Of a stretch of 64,000 bases of DNA, positions 44,758 through 56,162 are shown piece by piece. Origin of the DNA: Sorghum bicolor (Eukaryota; Streptophyta; Magnoliopsida; Poales; Poaceae); NCBI RefSeq assembly GCF_000003195.3, contig NC_012879.2, positions 20,298,647-20,362,646 of the forward strand. Reading direction: 5' to 3'. A model generated the notes under the pieces. The model searched no databases, had not been told where the DNA came from, and worked only from the letters and a program-made list of their open reading frames with translations. How positions within the stretch are numbered: position 1 is the first letter of the stretch; every line of letters begins with the position of its first letter. The position numbers and the translations under genes were made by a program.

Positions 44758-47700
44758 ATGGCCGGCGACGACATGTGGCACCCATGCAATGTCACCGAGG
44801 CAACGCTGGAGGCCTGTGTGAAGGGTGGACTTCTCCGTCCTATCATGGATGAGGGGATGCCGGAGTGGATCATGCCCCCGGTGAACGACAGGGAGCCAAA
44901 CCCGCCTCTAGGCTATGTGGTTTCCTTCCTGACTTTCCTAGACCGAGGGTTCGGGATTCTGGCCTACCGATTCATGTGGGCTCTTGCGCACTACTATGAA
45001 GTAGAGCTGCACAATTTCAACCTGAATTCGATCATGCAGGCGGCTGTCTTCGCCATGGTGTGCGAGGGGTACTTGGGGATTCCTCCCCATTGGTACCTCT
45101 AGCTCCACCTATTCAAGGTGGAGATGTCTTCCTGCAACGAGGGCAGGGAGAAGAGGCCCTTAAGGGCCGGCGACTGCACGCTCCAACGCATACATCTAAA
45201 GCATCATGCCGTCGTCGAACCGGGGGTGGCAGAACGGGTGGTTCTACCTCCAGAACGACCACGACCTTCTTCCGGAGTACACCGGGAAGATGGTGCTCGA
45301 GTGCCTCGCAAAATGGGGGTGGGGTGCTCCCGCATCGGAGCAGAAAAGGCTGGACCCCCTTCTCGAGGCCCTCGTGAAGCTTTGGCACGTGGGGGTCACT
45401 GCGGCCACGGTGGCGGTCGCCTTCCACAAGCGAAGTCTCCTGCCGCTGGCGCAGCAGGTGGTGCACATGTGGGAGATGACTCGTGACACTCCTTGGGCCG
45501 GGACGCGGATGCTGGAGGCGCCAGTGTCTCCTACAGAGATCGACACCCAAGTCTTGAGGACGATATCCTCGGAGTTGAAGAACTATCGGGTGGTGCCGAT
45601 GTGTCCCAACAGGGACTACATCTCTCTGGTAAGGCACCTCCATCTTTGTTCCCGCTTCATCGTCCCCTTATTCGTTCCGACCTTTATTTAGTCTGTCATT
45701 TGCTCGTAGGGAATGGGCATTGTCAGGTATGCCCTGCCCCTGGTCCTGGAAGATCAAGAGATCCGGGCCTAGAACCGGTCCATGAATGAAGAGCAACAGC
45801 GCTAGAAGAATGAGAAGAAGAAGAAGAAGGCAAAGAAGGCAAAGACAGCAGACGCCTCTGCCAAGCGCCGCCGCGAGGCCGAGAAGGCGGGGCTCCACGA
45901 GCTCGAATCTTCCGAGGCCTCAGTCTAGGAGGTTGAGGGCAGGGAAGACTCACACTGGCTGAATGAACTCCTCGATGAGGAGGAGGAGGATGAAGAGGTC
46001 CTCCAGTCGATGAGGGGACAGAGGCCCCAGGAGGGTCATAGGTTCTAGGGGGTGCAGAGGGCACCCCCTACATCATCATCGACGATGGAGGGGATGAAGC
46101 CCCTTGAGGGGGATCGGTTCCACCGGATCCCCAAGAAGGGGAGATGGCGTCGGGCGGAGAGCCTGAGGTGCCCATGGTGTCAAAGGGCGCAACCGAACCT
46201 CGTCCAAAGACGGAGGCAGAGGTGGAGGGCTCAGCGGAGGCGCCAAAGGCCGGAACAGCCGTCGGGGCCCTCGCGACTCCAGGAGCGGTGATGAGTGTCC
46301 GCCCGACCACCCGCGGCGCCCAAGGAGCGCCAAGCTCCTAGAAGAGCGCTGCGCCCCGGGCAAGGTATGTGCTTGTTCTTGATTTCTCTTTAATTTTTGT
46401 TTTTCTCTTTCTTCTTATCTTTGTCCTCCTTCTGCCAGCCGGAAGTAGAAGATGGCATCGGTGGGGCTGGTGCCCCTGAAAGCCGTTAAGAGGGGGGCAC
46501 AATCGACCCCTAGGTCGGCAAGGCCTAGGTCGCCGCCCCCCTTGAATCGAAAATAAAGAGAACCCCCAAGAGGGGATGGGGGAGGAGTCGAGGGAGAAGA
46601 CGTCGTACCCCCAGACGAAGGAGGTGGATGCGCCAAGGTCCCAAGAGCCGGAGGAGACGATCCTGGCTCTTGGGGCCGTTCCCCCATCTGGAGATGTCGA
46701 CCTAGGGGGCGCGTCCAGGCCTAGGCAGACCGAGGGGAGACATGCCGAGATGGCCCTTAGCACGGTGCCCCCAGCAAGGCCCCATGGAAATGGCCTGGCC
46801 CAACCAGAGGCCCCCGCGAGAGAAGGAGGGGACGTCACGCCCTGGGGCAAGGCCCTTGTGATCTGGCCCGACCTCGAAGATCCCGAGGGGAGGGCCAGGT
46901 TTGTCCTGGATGACCCGTCAGAGGCTTACCTCTGGCAAGGTCTTGAGGAATGCGGGCGCGCTAATGTCAAGGCGATCAATCGAGTCCGAGCTCGTGAGTT
47001 GAGACATGTACAAGCTTGCCTAGGTAAGATCACCTCCCCTTTTTCCGAGGCGTATTTTATTTATATCTTTCCATTGATCTTATGTGTGGTACTCTATCTT
47101 GTAGGCGCTCAAGGCTCTGGCAGAAGTGCTCTGGGCTTGAGACCAAGGCTCAGGAAGCTTGGGAAAAGGTCGCCCCTCTGGAGAAGAGGGTTAGCGACCT
47201 TGTCTTGGAATCTCAAGAGCGGAACACTGCCACCGAGAGATACAAGGGCGAAGTCACACAGGTGGAGACCTTGCTCACCCAGAGGGACCTTGCCCTTAAC
47301 CAGGCCCGGGACGAACTTACCGAGGCTCAAGGCTAGGTGTCTCTTTGGCAGGGGCGTGTAGAAGAGAATCAGAAGCGGGCTGAAGGTAAAAGTCGTAACC
47401 TTACCTTTGTTATTGGTGTATAGGTTCTATTGCTTACTTTTTCCTTTTTTTACCGCAGAGCTGGAGAGGAAGGTGGTCGAGGCATCTTCTGTGACGGACG
47501 CCCTGAAGAAGTCTCTCGATGCCGAGGTCTCGGAATGTTCAGCATTGGAAGCTGTGGTCACCTCGGCTTGCGAGGGACTTGGGGTAAGGCAGACGCATCA
47601 GGGTCCTCTCTACGGGGTCGCATCGAGACTTTGTACTCCTAGGACGGGGAGAGGCAGGCGCATCGGGGTCCTCTCTGTGGGGCCGTGTCATGCTGGGGTG

Positions 47701-47922
47701 AAGAAAGCCCTGGCCATGGTGAGCTCTCACTACGTTGGCATTGACTTGTCGGCGGTCAGTGAGGGGTACGTCGTTCCCGACGATGAGGCGGAGGCCTAGG
47801 AGGAAGTGTAGAAACTCGCCGACGCTGCGGAGGCACCAGGAGATGCCCTGGCCACCTTCTTTGACGCCAAAGTGGAGCTTCCCCCCCTCGGTGTGCAGGA
47901 TGCTAGACAGTCAGGGAAATGA
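44758..47922 (+). pseudogene. Element E antisense gene, 'putative gypsy type transposon' family
   Basis: It runs opposite to pol. Exon 1 (44758-45628) begins MAGDDMWHPCNVTEATLEAC and holds the family core: FLTFLDRGFGILAYRFMWAL, EVELHNFNLNSIMQAAVFAM, CEGYLGIPPHWYL, and, after a frameshift, NRGWQNGWFYLQND. This is the PF04195-type domain; its molecular function is unknown. Likely GT-AG introns lie at 45629-45709, 46365-46438, 47024-47104 and 47386-47458. The middle is Lys/Glu-rich (KKKKKAKKAKTADASAKRRR) and the last exons are coiled-coil-like (KRVSDLVLESQERNTATERY; ELERKVVEASSVTDALKKSL). In-frame TAGs at 45100, 47797 and 47809, plus frameshifts, show decay. Stop at 47920-47922. Confidence 0.75.
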
Positions 47923-48468
47923 GGCCCTTGTATTAGTTAGTTTATTTTGTGAACATCAGAGGCCAATGGGCTCCCACTTTTGTAAACTTAATTTTTATAT
48001 GAATGTTTTCTTTTTAGAAATTCCTTGTGTTTCTCTTTTTCCCTAGGGCTGACCCAGCCTCGGCAGCGTGAGGTTGGGTGAGCCACCGAAGGTCAGAGCT
48101 TTTTAGTGGGGCGTCCCAAGCCTAAGTCCCTTTCCCTTTCTTAGTGTTCTAAAATCCGGGCAGACTTATCTCCTGGTCCTAAGGAGTGAGAAGAAAGTGT
48201 CCTAGCCCGTGGGTGTGGATCTACTTCCAAGCTCGTTCCTCTTAAGACTTAGGTGATTAATTTGCGGTTCTTAGTCTCTTTAAGAAAGAGAAAAAGATCT
48301 TGGGTTGGGGAGTTCCAAATTAAGCGAAAAATTTAGGGTCATCACAGGGGGTTCCCCCCGTGTAGCCCCCTAGGGAGGTTCGGACTCTGCAGGGCAGAGC
48401 CGAGGCTCACTCTCTAAAAAGAAACAGACATATAATTTATATCTTTTATTATTTCTCCAAGGTAAAGT
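47923..48468. other. Element E spacer before the F solo LTR
   Basis: 3' flank of the antisense gene. A tract-like TGTAGCCCCCTAGGGAGG lies near 48361. No gene. AAAGT at 48464-48468 is the left target duplication of the solo LTR. Confidence 0.6.
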
Positions 48469-49185
48469 TGTTGATGCAAAAGATGATCTGCAAACACAAA
48501 GGGCTAATACCCGATTCAAACGTTAAGGCGTGCCAGCCGATTTGACCTTACTATCGGCAAAGGTGATAACTTGAATACTTTGGTCCCGACAACAGCGATG
48601 CGCCCAGATGCCACGGCCAAGAGGTATTCACGCGGAACTTGAGAATACGCCGAGCTTAAGTCGATGAACTCCGAAGAACTCGTAATGAAAAGGAAAAATA
48701 TGACGAAGTCGTCGAAAAGTAAGTACTGGAATATGAATAAAAGCTTGTGTTTGATTGATTGATAGATTCATGTCTTACAAGGCCCTTGGGTCTACATTTA
48801 TACCCTGCTCAAAAGAGATACAACCTGATACGACTAGAACTCGAATTCCAAATTAAATAGAATCCGTATACAAAACGATTTAAATAACTAAGGAAAAACA
48901 TAAAACTATCCCCCCGTGACAACCTGGGACGCCACCTAGACCAATCGGCAACCTTCAAGTCTTCCTTCCGCGTTATCGGCAGACTCTCCATCGTAGCCAT
49001 CGGCAAAGGTTAATGCTAGCTATCGGCATAAACACATCACCACCCATGGACTTAGCCACATCCAGCTGTCTCCTCATCGGCAACCACCCTCATCGGCAAC
49101 TCTTCTGCAGACCAGTTACCATTGCCCTATCTTGCCGATCTACACTCTACCGATCCTGGGCACGTGTCCAAAAATGGTGTCAACA
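48469..49185 (-). mobile_element. Solo LTR of family F with AAAGT duplication
   Basis: 717 bp, starting TGTTGATGCAAAAG and ending GGTGTCAACA, flanked by AAAGT at 48464-48468 and 49186-49190. It aligns end to end with the F 3' LTR at 54892-55609. A minus-strand TATAAAT lies near 48797. It contains nine ATCGGC/GCCGAT hexamers. Confidence 0.92.
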
Positions 49186-49205
49186 AAAGTACAAGTGATT
49201 TCTTT

Positions 49206-50230
49206 TACAAAATTTTAAGGATACAAGCGACGTAGCTATTCTATGTTCCATGCGTTGTTGTAGACCTCTCCTTCCTCGTTGGCGAGCCTATATGTGCTGG
49301 GTCGGAGGACTTCGGCGATGACGAAGGGTCCTTCCTAGGGAGGCATGAGCTTGTGGCAGCCCTTGTTGCTTTGCCTGAGCCTCAGCACCAAGTCGCCGAC
49401 TTGGAAGGCTCGGCCTCGGACTTGTCGAGCATGGTAGCATCGGAGGGCCTGCTGGTACTTGGCAGAATGTAGGAGGGCTACATCCCTGGCTTCGTCCAGC
49501 TAGTCCAGCGCATCCTCTAGGAACGTCTTGTAGCTATTCTGGTCATAAGCTTGTACCCTTGGAGACCTGTACTCTAGGTCTATGGGCAGTACAGCCTCAG
49601 ACCCATAGACCATGAAGAACAGGGTGAAACCTGTGGCTCAGCTTCGAGAAGTCGTTAGACTCCACATCACAGCCGGTAGCACTTTGAGCCACCTCTTTCT
49701 GAACTTGTTCAGCCGATTAAAAATTCTGGGCTTCAGTCCTTGGAGGATCATGCCATTGGCACGTTCTACCTGACCATTGGTCTTTGGATGAGCCACTGCT
49801 GCCCAGTCCACACGTATGTGGTGTCTATCAAAGAAATCTAGGAATTTTCGCCCGGTGAACTGTGTGCCGTTATCTGTGATAATGGAGTTGGGCACTCCAA
49901 ATCGGTGGATAATATCTGTGAAGAACAACACTGCTTGTTTGGCCTTGATTCTTGTGATGGGTCGGACCTCAATCCACTTGGAAAACTTGTCGATCGCGAC
50001 AAGCATGTGGGTGAAGCCCTCAGGCGCTTTCTGTAGAGGCCCGACGAGGTCGAGGCCCCAGACAGCAAAGGGCCATGTGATGGGGATCATCTATAGAGCC
50101 CGAGCCGGGAGGTGGATCTGCCGAGCGTAGAACTGGCATCCCTTACAGGTTCGAACGATTTGAGTGGCGTCTGCCACAGCTGTGGGCCAGTACAAACCTT
50201 GTCGGAAGGCATTTCCTACAAGCGTTCAAG
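49206..50230 (-). pseudogene. Element E integrase
   Basis: Integrase inserts the cDNA copy into the genome. On the minus strand a zinc-binding-like CKGCQFYARQ segment is followed by the rve core: WGLDLVGPLQKAPEGF (first Asp), SIITDNGTQFTGRKFLDFF (second Asp) and PKTNGQVERANG (catalytic Glu). The DDE residues are therefore present. The C-terminal part reads RGRAFQVGDLVLRLRQ and VYNNAWNIE, the usual tail of Tat integrases. In-frame TAGs lie at 50091-50093, 49500-49502 and 49335-49337, with more near the end, so the gene is dead. It follows RNase H in the polyprotein order. Confidence 0.85.
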
Positions 50231-50271
50231 GCACCGCATGGTGGTCGCAAGCCCCCGAGTGTATCTCCTGA

Positions 50272-50627
50272 AGGAGTTTTATCCCTTCGTGACGGGTGAT
50301 GCAGCGCATGAGAACGCCCGAGGGGCTACGCTTGAACATCTCGCCATCGAGAAGTACAAAAGCCTTGGCATGACGAGCTACTCGCCGCGCCTCGGCTTGG
50401 TATGGAGGTAGAGTGACATCGACGAGGCGTTGCAGGAGAGGATAACGCTAGGAGTTTTATCTCTTCCTGACTGGTGATGCAGCACATGAGAACGCCCGAG
50501 GGGCTGCGCTTGTACATCTCGCCATCGAGAAGTACAAAAGCCTTGGCACGACGAGCTACTCGCCGCGCCTCGGCTTGGTCTGGAGGTAGAGTGCCATCAA
50601 CGAGGCATTGCAGGAGACGATAACGCC
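50272..50627. repeat. 178-bp tandem duplication in element E pol
   Basis: Two diverged copies start at 50272 and 50450, both opening AGGAGTTTTAT and sharing CGCCCGAGGGGCT and CTCGCCATCGAGAAGTACAA. The unit encodes the linker between RNase H and integrase. As 178 is not a multiple of three, the duplication shifts the polyprotein frame. Confidence 0.9.
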
Positions 50628-51390
50628 AATCCAGCAAGTCATCTGGGGCGGGTGCCTCGGACTCAATGTCCATAGCCTCTGGCTCGGGAGTCGCGGAGGG
50701 CTCGGAATTCAGACCTGGGTCGGTCGAGGAACGATCCGAGCCTCCACCTTCTTTGTAGTCAACGGAGGCCTTGTAGAGGTCACTGACAAAGACATCCAGG
50801 GGGACTGTAGCCTCCTTGGATGCCATTTTTGCAAGTGCATTGGCGGCCTCATTGTATTTTCTCAACACGTGGTTAAGCTCGAGGCTGTCGAATTTTTCCT
50901 GCAGGCGCAGGACCGTCTTGTAGTACGCGTCCATCTTGGGATCATGGCAACAAGACTCCTTCATGACCTGGTCAATGATGAGCCTAGAGTCACCTCGGAC
51001 ATCGAGCCGCTTGATCCCAAGCTTGATCACAATGTGGAGACCATTGAAAAGGGCCTCATACTCCGCCACGTTATTTGAGGCGGGGAAGTGGAGTCGGATC
51101 GCGTATCGCATCCTTCCTCCGAGGGGTGAGATGAAGACGAGGCCTGCGCCAGCCTCGGTTTTCATCAGAGAACCGTCGAAGTACAAGGTCCAACACTCGG
51201 ATTGGATCTCGGGTGGAGGGAGCTGAGTTCCCATCCACTCAGCCACGAAATCGGCCAAAACTTGGGATTTTATAGCCTTCCGAGGCTCGTAGGTGATTCC
51301 GTCACCCATGAGTTCTATAGCCCACTTAGCAATTCTGCCATTAGCCTCTCGGTTTTGGATCACCTCTCCTAAAGGAAAAGATGAGACCAC
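50628..51390 (-). pseudogene. Element E RNase H
   Basis: RNase H removes the RNA strand during reverse transcription. Visible motifs are TLYFDGSLMKTEAGAG (first Asp), NNVAEYEALFNGL (Glu), LDVRGDSRLIIDQV (second Asp) and RKYNEAANALAKMAS. The last block usually ends N-E-A-A-D; here the Asp is Asn, so the fourth metal ligand is changed. The frame continues into the integrase linker (AKAFVLLDGEMYKRSPSGVL) and is then thrown off by the 178-bp duplication. It is preceded in frame by the end of the RT connection region (RIAKWAIELMGDGITYEPRK). Confidence 0.85.
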
Positions 51391-52611
51391 CTAGATGGGA
51401 TGAGACTCAAAGTAATGGCGGAGCTTGCGTCGAGCTAGGACTACCGTATAGAGTAGTTTTTGAATTTGGGGATATCGGGTCTTAGTGTCGGAGAGTACTT
51501 CGCTGACGAAGTACACCGGTCTTTGGACTGGTAGGGCATGCCCCTCTTCCTCTCGACCATGATAGCTGCACTGGCCAATTGGTCAGTGGCTGCAACATAA
51601 AGGAGGAGTGGTTCCCCTTCGGTGGGGGGCACCAAGATGGGAGGGTTGGTGAGCAAAGCCTTGAGTCTGTCAATGGCTTCCTAGGCCTCGGTGGTCCTGA
51701 AAAAGTGCTCAGATTTTCTAAATAACCTATACAGAGGCAACCCTTTCTCCCTGAGGTGGGAGATGAAACGGCTAAGGGACGCAAGGCATCCCATGACTCT
51801 CTGTACCCCTTTTAGGTTACAGATTGGGCCCATGTTAGCTATGGCTGAGACCTTCTCTGGGTTGGCCTTGATCCCCCGCTCAGAGACAACGAACCGAGGA
51901 GCATGCCTCGGGGGACCCCAAAAATGCATTTCTCGGGGTTCGGTCTGATTCCCTCAGCCCTGAGGCACCGGAATGTTTCATCTAGGTTCACCATAAGGCC
52001 GCTTGTCTTCCTAGATTTGACCAAGATGTCATCTACGTAAGCCTCTACTGTTTTGCCTATGAGGTCTCCGAAGACCTGGAGCATACATCGTTGGTATGTA
52101 GCCCCCGCGTTCTTAAGGCCGAACGGCATGGTGACGTAGCAAAACATTCCAAAAGGGGTGATGAAAGAGGTTGCGAGCTGGTCGGACTCTTTCATCTTGA
52201 TTTGGCGGTACCCGGAGTATGCATCAAGAAAAGACAAAGTTTCACATCTCGCCGTAGAGTCAACTATTTGGTCAATACGAGGCAATGGAAAAGGATTCTT
52301 AGGACATGCTTTATTTATACTAGTATAGTCTACACACATCCTCCATTTCCCATTTTTCTTTTTGACTAAGCGTTAGCTAACCACTTGGGATGGAATACCT
52401 CCTTGATGGACCCAGCCGCCAGCAGCTTCTGGATCTCCTCCCTAATGGCCCGATGCTTTTCCTCGTCGAATCGGCGTAGGCGCTGCTTCATGGGCTTGGA
52501 GCTGGCTCGGATGTCGAAGGAGTGCTCGCCGACTTCCCCCGGTATGCCTGGCATGTCCGAGGGACTCCACACAAATACGTCAGCGTTTGCGCAGAGAAAG
52601 TCGACGAGCAC
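51391..52611 (-). pseudogene. Element E reverse transcriptase
   Basis: RNA-dependent DNA polymerase of the element. The N-terminal part (52611-52366) reads ANADVFVWSPSDMPGI and REEIQKLLAAGSIKEVFHPK. After a small frameshift near 52366 the palm follows: CVDYTSINKACPK, TLSFLDAYSGYRQIKM (motif A), MPFGLKNAGATYQR (motif B) and AYVDDILVKSR with the Y-V-D-D active site. The thumb/connection (51929-51441) includes FRCLRAEGIRPNPEKC in the preceding frame, then VSAIANMGPICNLKGVQRVM and LTNPPILVPPTEG. Stops at 52618-52620 (TAG, just upstream) and 51681-51683 (TAG), plus the frameshift, break it. Confidence 0.88.
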
Positions 52612-53403
52612 TGCTTCCTATTTGGGGTCGAGGCTCGAGCTGATCCTCAATGCCTTGCCTTTGAAGGCCTTGGGGTCGAGGAAGATGAGCTTGGTCTCCT
52701 CCACCGACTCGAAGCTCCCGGCATGATGTTTGGGGTCAGGGATGTCCTGATCGACGTCGTCGAGGATGGTGATGATGGATAGTGACTCGGCTAGAGCCTC
52801 GGCCTACTCAATGCACTCTACGTCGCATTGGTAGGCATGCTAGCTTGTCGTGCTGATGGTGATGATGCCATTTGGGCCTGGCATCTTGAGCTTGAGGTAG
52901 GTGTAGTTGAGGATGGCTATGAACTTGGCGTAGCATGGTCTCCCCAGAATCACGTGGTAGATCCCGTGGAACCCGACCACGTCAAAAGTAAGGACCTGCC
53001 GCCTGAAGTTGTCGGGAGTCCCAAAGCAGATGGGCAGATCGATCTGCCAGAGAGGATGGGCTCGGTGCCCTGGCGCCACTCCAAGGAATGGCAATGCATC
53101 ATTGCTTAGCCGAGACTTATTGATCCCCATGAGGGCTATGGTCTCGGCGTAAAGAATATTGTGGCTGCTGCCTCCGTCCATCAACACCTTGGAGAGGCAG
53201 GTCTCGGTGATGATGGGGTCGACGATGAGTGGATAACTCCTGGGATTCAGGATCCGATCCGGGTGATCCTGTCGATCGAAAGTGATGGCGCTCTCCGACC
53301 ACTTGAGGCATGAGGGCGCGGTTGTGCTAACCGTGCAGACCTCTCGGAGCTCGCGCTTCCTTTGACTCGTGGTGAGGTGAGCCGCGTGTCCCCCAAAGAT
53401 CAA
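52612..53403 (-). pseudogene. Element E aspartic protease
   Basis: Protease of the Gag-Pol precursor. The frame 53403-52840 contains SAITFDRQDHPDRILNPRSY, the active site VLMDGGSSHNIL (D-G-G-S, the form common in Tat elements) and FHGIYHVILGRPCYAKF, the C-terminal signature. It ends at a TAG (52840-52842). A second TAG at 52804-52806 and a third at 52618-52620 stand in the linker to reverse transcriptase; the sequence between reads SFESVEETKLIFLDPKA. The catalytic region itself is intact. Confidence 0.82.
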
Positions 53404-54891
53404 GAGGCAGTTCTTGACTTTGGGGAAGCCTTCCCCTTCGTCGTCGTTGTCCTTGGGGGGGCTCTTCTGCGTCTTCTTTGGTCGTAATGCCGGTGTAGTA
53501 TCGACGCAGGACGGTGCACTCCTCGAGGGTGTGTTTGCTGGGACCCCTATGATAGGGGTATGGCTTCTTCAACATTTCGTTGAAGAGCCCGGGGCCAGCA
53601 AGAGCCCGCTTCGGGTTCTTGCGATCTGCCGCGGCGACCAAGTTGTCGTCGGACTGACCCTGCTTCCCCTTGCGACCCTTTTTCTTCTTCTTAGGGTCTT
53701 GGGAGCCTGAGGCATCAGTGGCCTCGGCCTTCTGCTTCCCCTTGGTGTTGCCGTCAGAGAAGATCGCACCAACTACCTCTTCACCCGAGGCGAAGTTGGT
53801 GGCAATATCGAGCAGCTGGCTAGTGCTCGTGGGGGTCTTGCGCCCGAGCTCGTGTACCAGCTCCTTACAGGTGGTGCCAGCGATGAAGGCTCCAATGACG
53901 TCGGAGTCCGTGATGTTAGGGAGCTCGGTGCACTGCTTGGAGAATCACCAGATGAAATCTCGAAGAGATTCATTAGGCTTCTACCGATAGCTCCTGAGAT
54001 CCCATGAGTTCCCAGGGTGCACATATGTGCCCTGGAAGTTCCCGACAAAGATCTTACCAGGTTGGCCCAGTCGTGGATCAGACGCTCAGGAAGGTGCTCG
54101 AGCCACGCCCTGGCTGAATCTGCCAGGTGTAGTGGCAGCTTGTAGATGATGAGCAGATCATCCTCCGCTCTGCCTAACTAGCATGCTAGGAACTAGTCCG
54201 CTAGCCAGAGCTCAAGGTTTGTCTCCCCTGAGTACTTGGTGAGGTTTGCTGGCTGTTGGAACCAGGCTTGGAATTTGGCCCTGCGGATGGCCTCGCTGAA
54301 AACGCAGGGCCCTGGAGGCTCAGGCGATGTGCTGCGGTCGTGCTCGGGGTCATACCTTCCGCCTCAGCACAGACGGTAGCGTTGAGACTCGGCCTCGTCC
54401 CTGTCACGACGTCTGGCCTCAAGGGTGGCCCGGGCATCCACATTGGTCCCCATGCCCTCATGGACGGATGGGGCCTTAGCGCCCCCTTGCGGGTTAGGGG
54501 GCACCAGGCCTTGCACGGTTGGTGCCTTGTTGGGAGGGGGTTGATCCCCGAGGCGTCTTGCCCTTGAGTCGTGGGACTGTGATGTAGAGCTTTCCGCATT
54601 TTGTACCACGGCTTGGTCCAGGAGGCCATGAAGCCCCTGGCGCACCCTTCTTCCCTCAGGAGTCGATGGCTCAGGCATCGCTCAGAGGAGTAGCGCAGCA
54701 GCCATTACGTTTTGGCCACATCCCCGTCCCCCCGAGTGGACTGGTCTCGCTCTAGGGTCTCGCGCAACTGTCGGAGACGCACACGTTCCTCTTCGAGCCT
54801 GGCCTCCAGCTCATTGTGCTGCTCGAGGTGAGGTCGACAAACCTCTGCTAGAGCTGACGCGGCTTTGTGTGCTCCAGGGTGACTTCTAGGG
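53404..54891 (-). pseudogene. Element E gag, truncated by element F
   Basis: Gag of the Tat-type element. From the N-terminal side (54891 downward): a charged helix (EQHNELEARLEEERVRLRQL), a variable linker, the capsid-like block FQAWFQQPANLTKYSGETN, LADSARAWLEHLPERLIHDW and FVGNFQGTYVHPGNSWDLRS, then ESLRDFI, FSKQCTELPNITDSDVIGAF, and a basic tail with KKKKKGRKGKQG. TAGs at 54193, 54178 and 53981, a TGA at 53945 and frameshifts interrupt it. The F element joins at 54892, so the start codon is outside this segment. Confidence 0.75.
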
Positions 54892-55609
54892 TGTCGGTGC
54901 AAAAGTAAATCTGCAAACACAAAGGGCTAATACCCGATTCAAACGTTAAGGCGTGCCAGCCGATTTGACCTTACTATCGGCAAAGGTGATAACTTGAATA
55001 CTTTGGTCCCGACAACAGCGATGCGCCCGGATGTCACGGCCAAGAGGTATTCACGCGGAACTCGAGAATACGCCGAGCTTAAGTCGACGAACTCCTAAGA
55101 ACTCGTAATGAAAAGGAAAATATGACGAAGTCGTCGAAAAAGTAGATGCTAGAATATGAGTAAAAACTTGTGTTTGATTGATTGATAGATATCTCGATTA
55201 CAAGGCCCTAGGGTCTACATTTATACCCTGCTCAAAGAGCTACAATCAAACATGACTAGGACTCGAATTCCAAATTGAACGGAATCCATATACAAAACGA
55301 ATTTAAATATCTATGGAAAACATAAAACTATCCTCCCGTGACAAACCGGGACACCACTGTAGATCAATCGGCAACCCTCACGTTCTCCTTCCGAGTCATC
55401 AGTAGACTTCTCATCATAGCCATCGGCAAAGACTAACGCTGACTATCGGCACGAACGCGTCACCACTTCTGGACTTAGTCACATTCAGCTGTCTCTTCAT
55501 CGGCAACCACCCTCATCGGCAACTCCCCTGCAGACCAGTTACTGTTGCCCCATCTTGTCGATCTATACTTTACCGATCCCTGGGTACGTGTCCAAAAATG
55601 GTGTCAACA
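54892..55609 (-). repeat. Element F 3' LTR
   Basis: 718 bp, starting TGTCGGTGCAAAAG and ending GGTGTCAACA. A minus-strand TATAAAT lies at about 55219-55227. It aligns with the solo LTR at 48469-49185 and contains seven ATCGGC/GCCGAT hexamers. Confidence 0.9.
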
Positions 55610-55627
55610 CATGCCCCCCAATTTCGG
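55610..55627 (-). promoter_or_regulatory. Polypurine tract of element F
   Basis: The minus strand reads CCGAAATTGGGGGGCATG, directly before TGTTGACACC. Confidence 0.85.
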
Positions 55628-56005
55628 AGTATGAAATCATTAATGCTCCAAAATTCTCTGCAATAATGATGCCTTTCCGCAATTAATTCCCCCAATTTGG
55701 TAACCGACCGTTTAAATCTGAACAACCTTGGCCCGATTATCCTGCAGGTTCCTCGAATTCCTCAACCTTCCGAAACGGATCTCTCCACTTCATGCACCCA
55801 TTGGCAATATTACCGTTAGGAGGAACTGCCGATGGACTGACCAAGAAATCTTGCACAGTGGAATATCTCCAGATCAAGACTGCTTCCTATCAAATCACCT
55901 GCGCAATCCCTTGATTATCGTGCGAACAGTTACCATATCCACCTGAGTATCCTCGGATTTCATGGATATGGCGAAGAGTCCAATTTGCCCTTGCCCGTTT
56001 TGTCC
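55628..56005. other. Element F spacer before the antisense gene
   Basis: About 380 bp without a supported gene, between the polypurine tract and the antisense promoter. Confidence 0.5.
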
Positions 56006-56013
56006 TATAAATA
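56006..56013 (+). promoter_or_regulatory. TATA box of element F antisense gene
   Basis: TATAAATA on the plus strand, about 155 bp before the ATG at 56163. It is the same arrangement as in element E. Confidence 0.6.
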
Positions 56014-56162
56014 CTTCCTTCTCGGGTACTCCTTCTCCATCACATCATTCTACAGCCCCAACTCTGCTTTCCTGGTGGCGGCACTATTCGAGAGCTCCAA
56101 GAACTCCAACAAGAACTTCCTCCAACTACTCCCAAGTTTTCGATCTTCTCCCCTGCGAGGAG

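Larger units (their letters stand above)
42502..54891 (-). mobile_element. Element E: Tat-lineage Ty3/gypsy retrotransposon
   Basis: Minus-strand order: gag (cut at 54891), protease, reverse transcriptase, RNase H, integrase (ending about 49206), then an antisense plus-strand gene (44758-47922), polypurine tract and 3' LTR (42502-43557). An antisense gene between integrase and 3' LTR is typical of the Tat lineage (Grande, RIRE2 and relatives). A solo LTR of family F lies at 48469-49185, and a long F element interrupts gag at 54892. The 5' LTR would lie beyond that element. All genes carry stops or shifts. Confidence 0.88.

Noticed and set aside
45113..46363. Minus-strand ORFs opposite the element E antisense gene
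   Set aside because: Shadows of the plus-strand exons; the plus strand has the family motifs and splice sites.
52840..54567. Plus-strand ORFs opposite element E gag and protease
   Set aside because: Mirror frames of GC-rich coding sequence with no own motifs.
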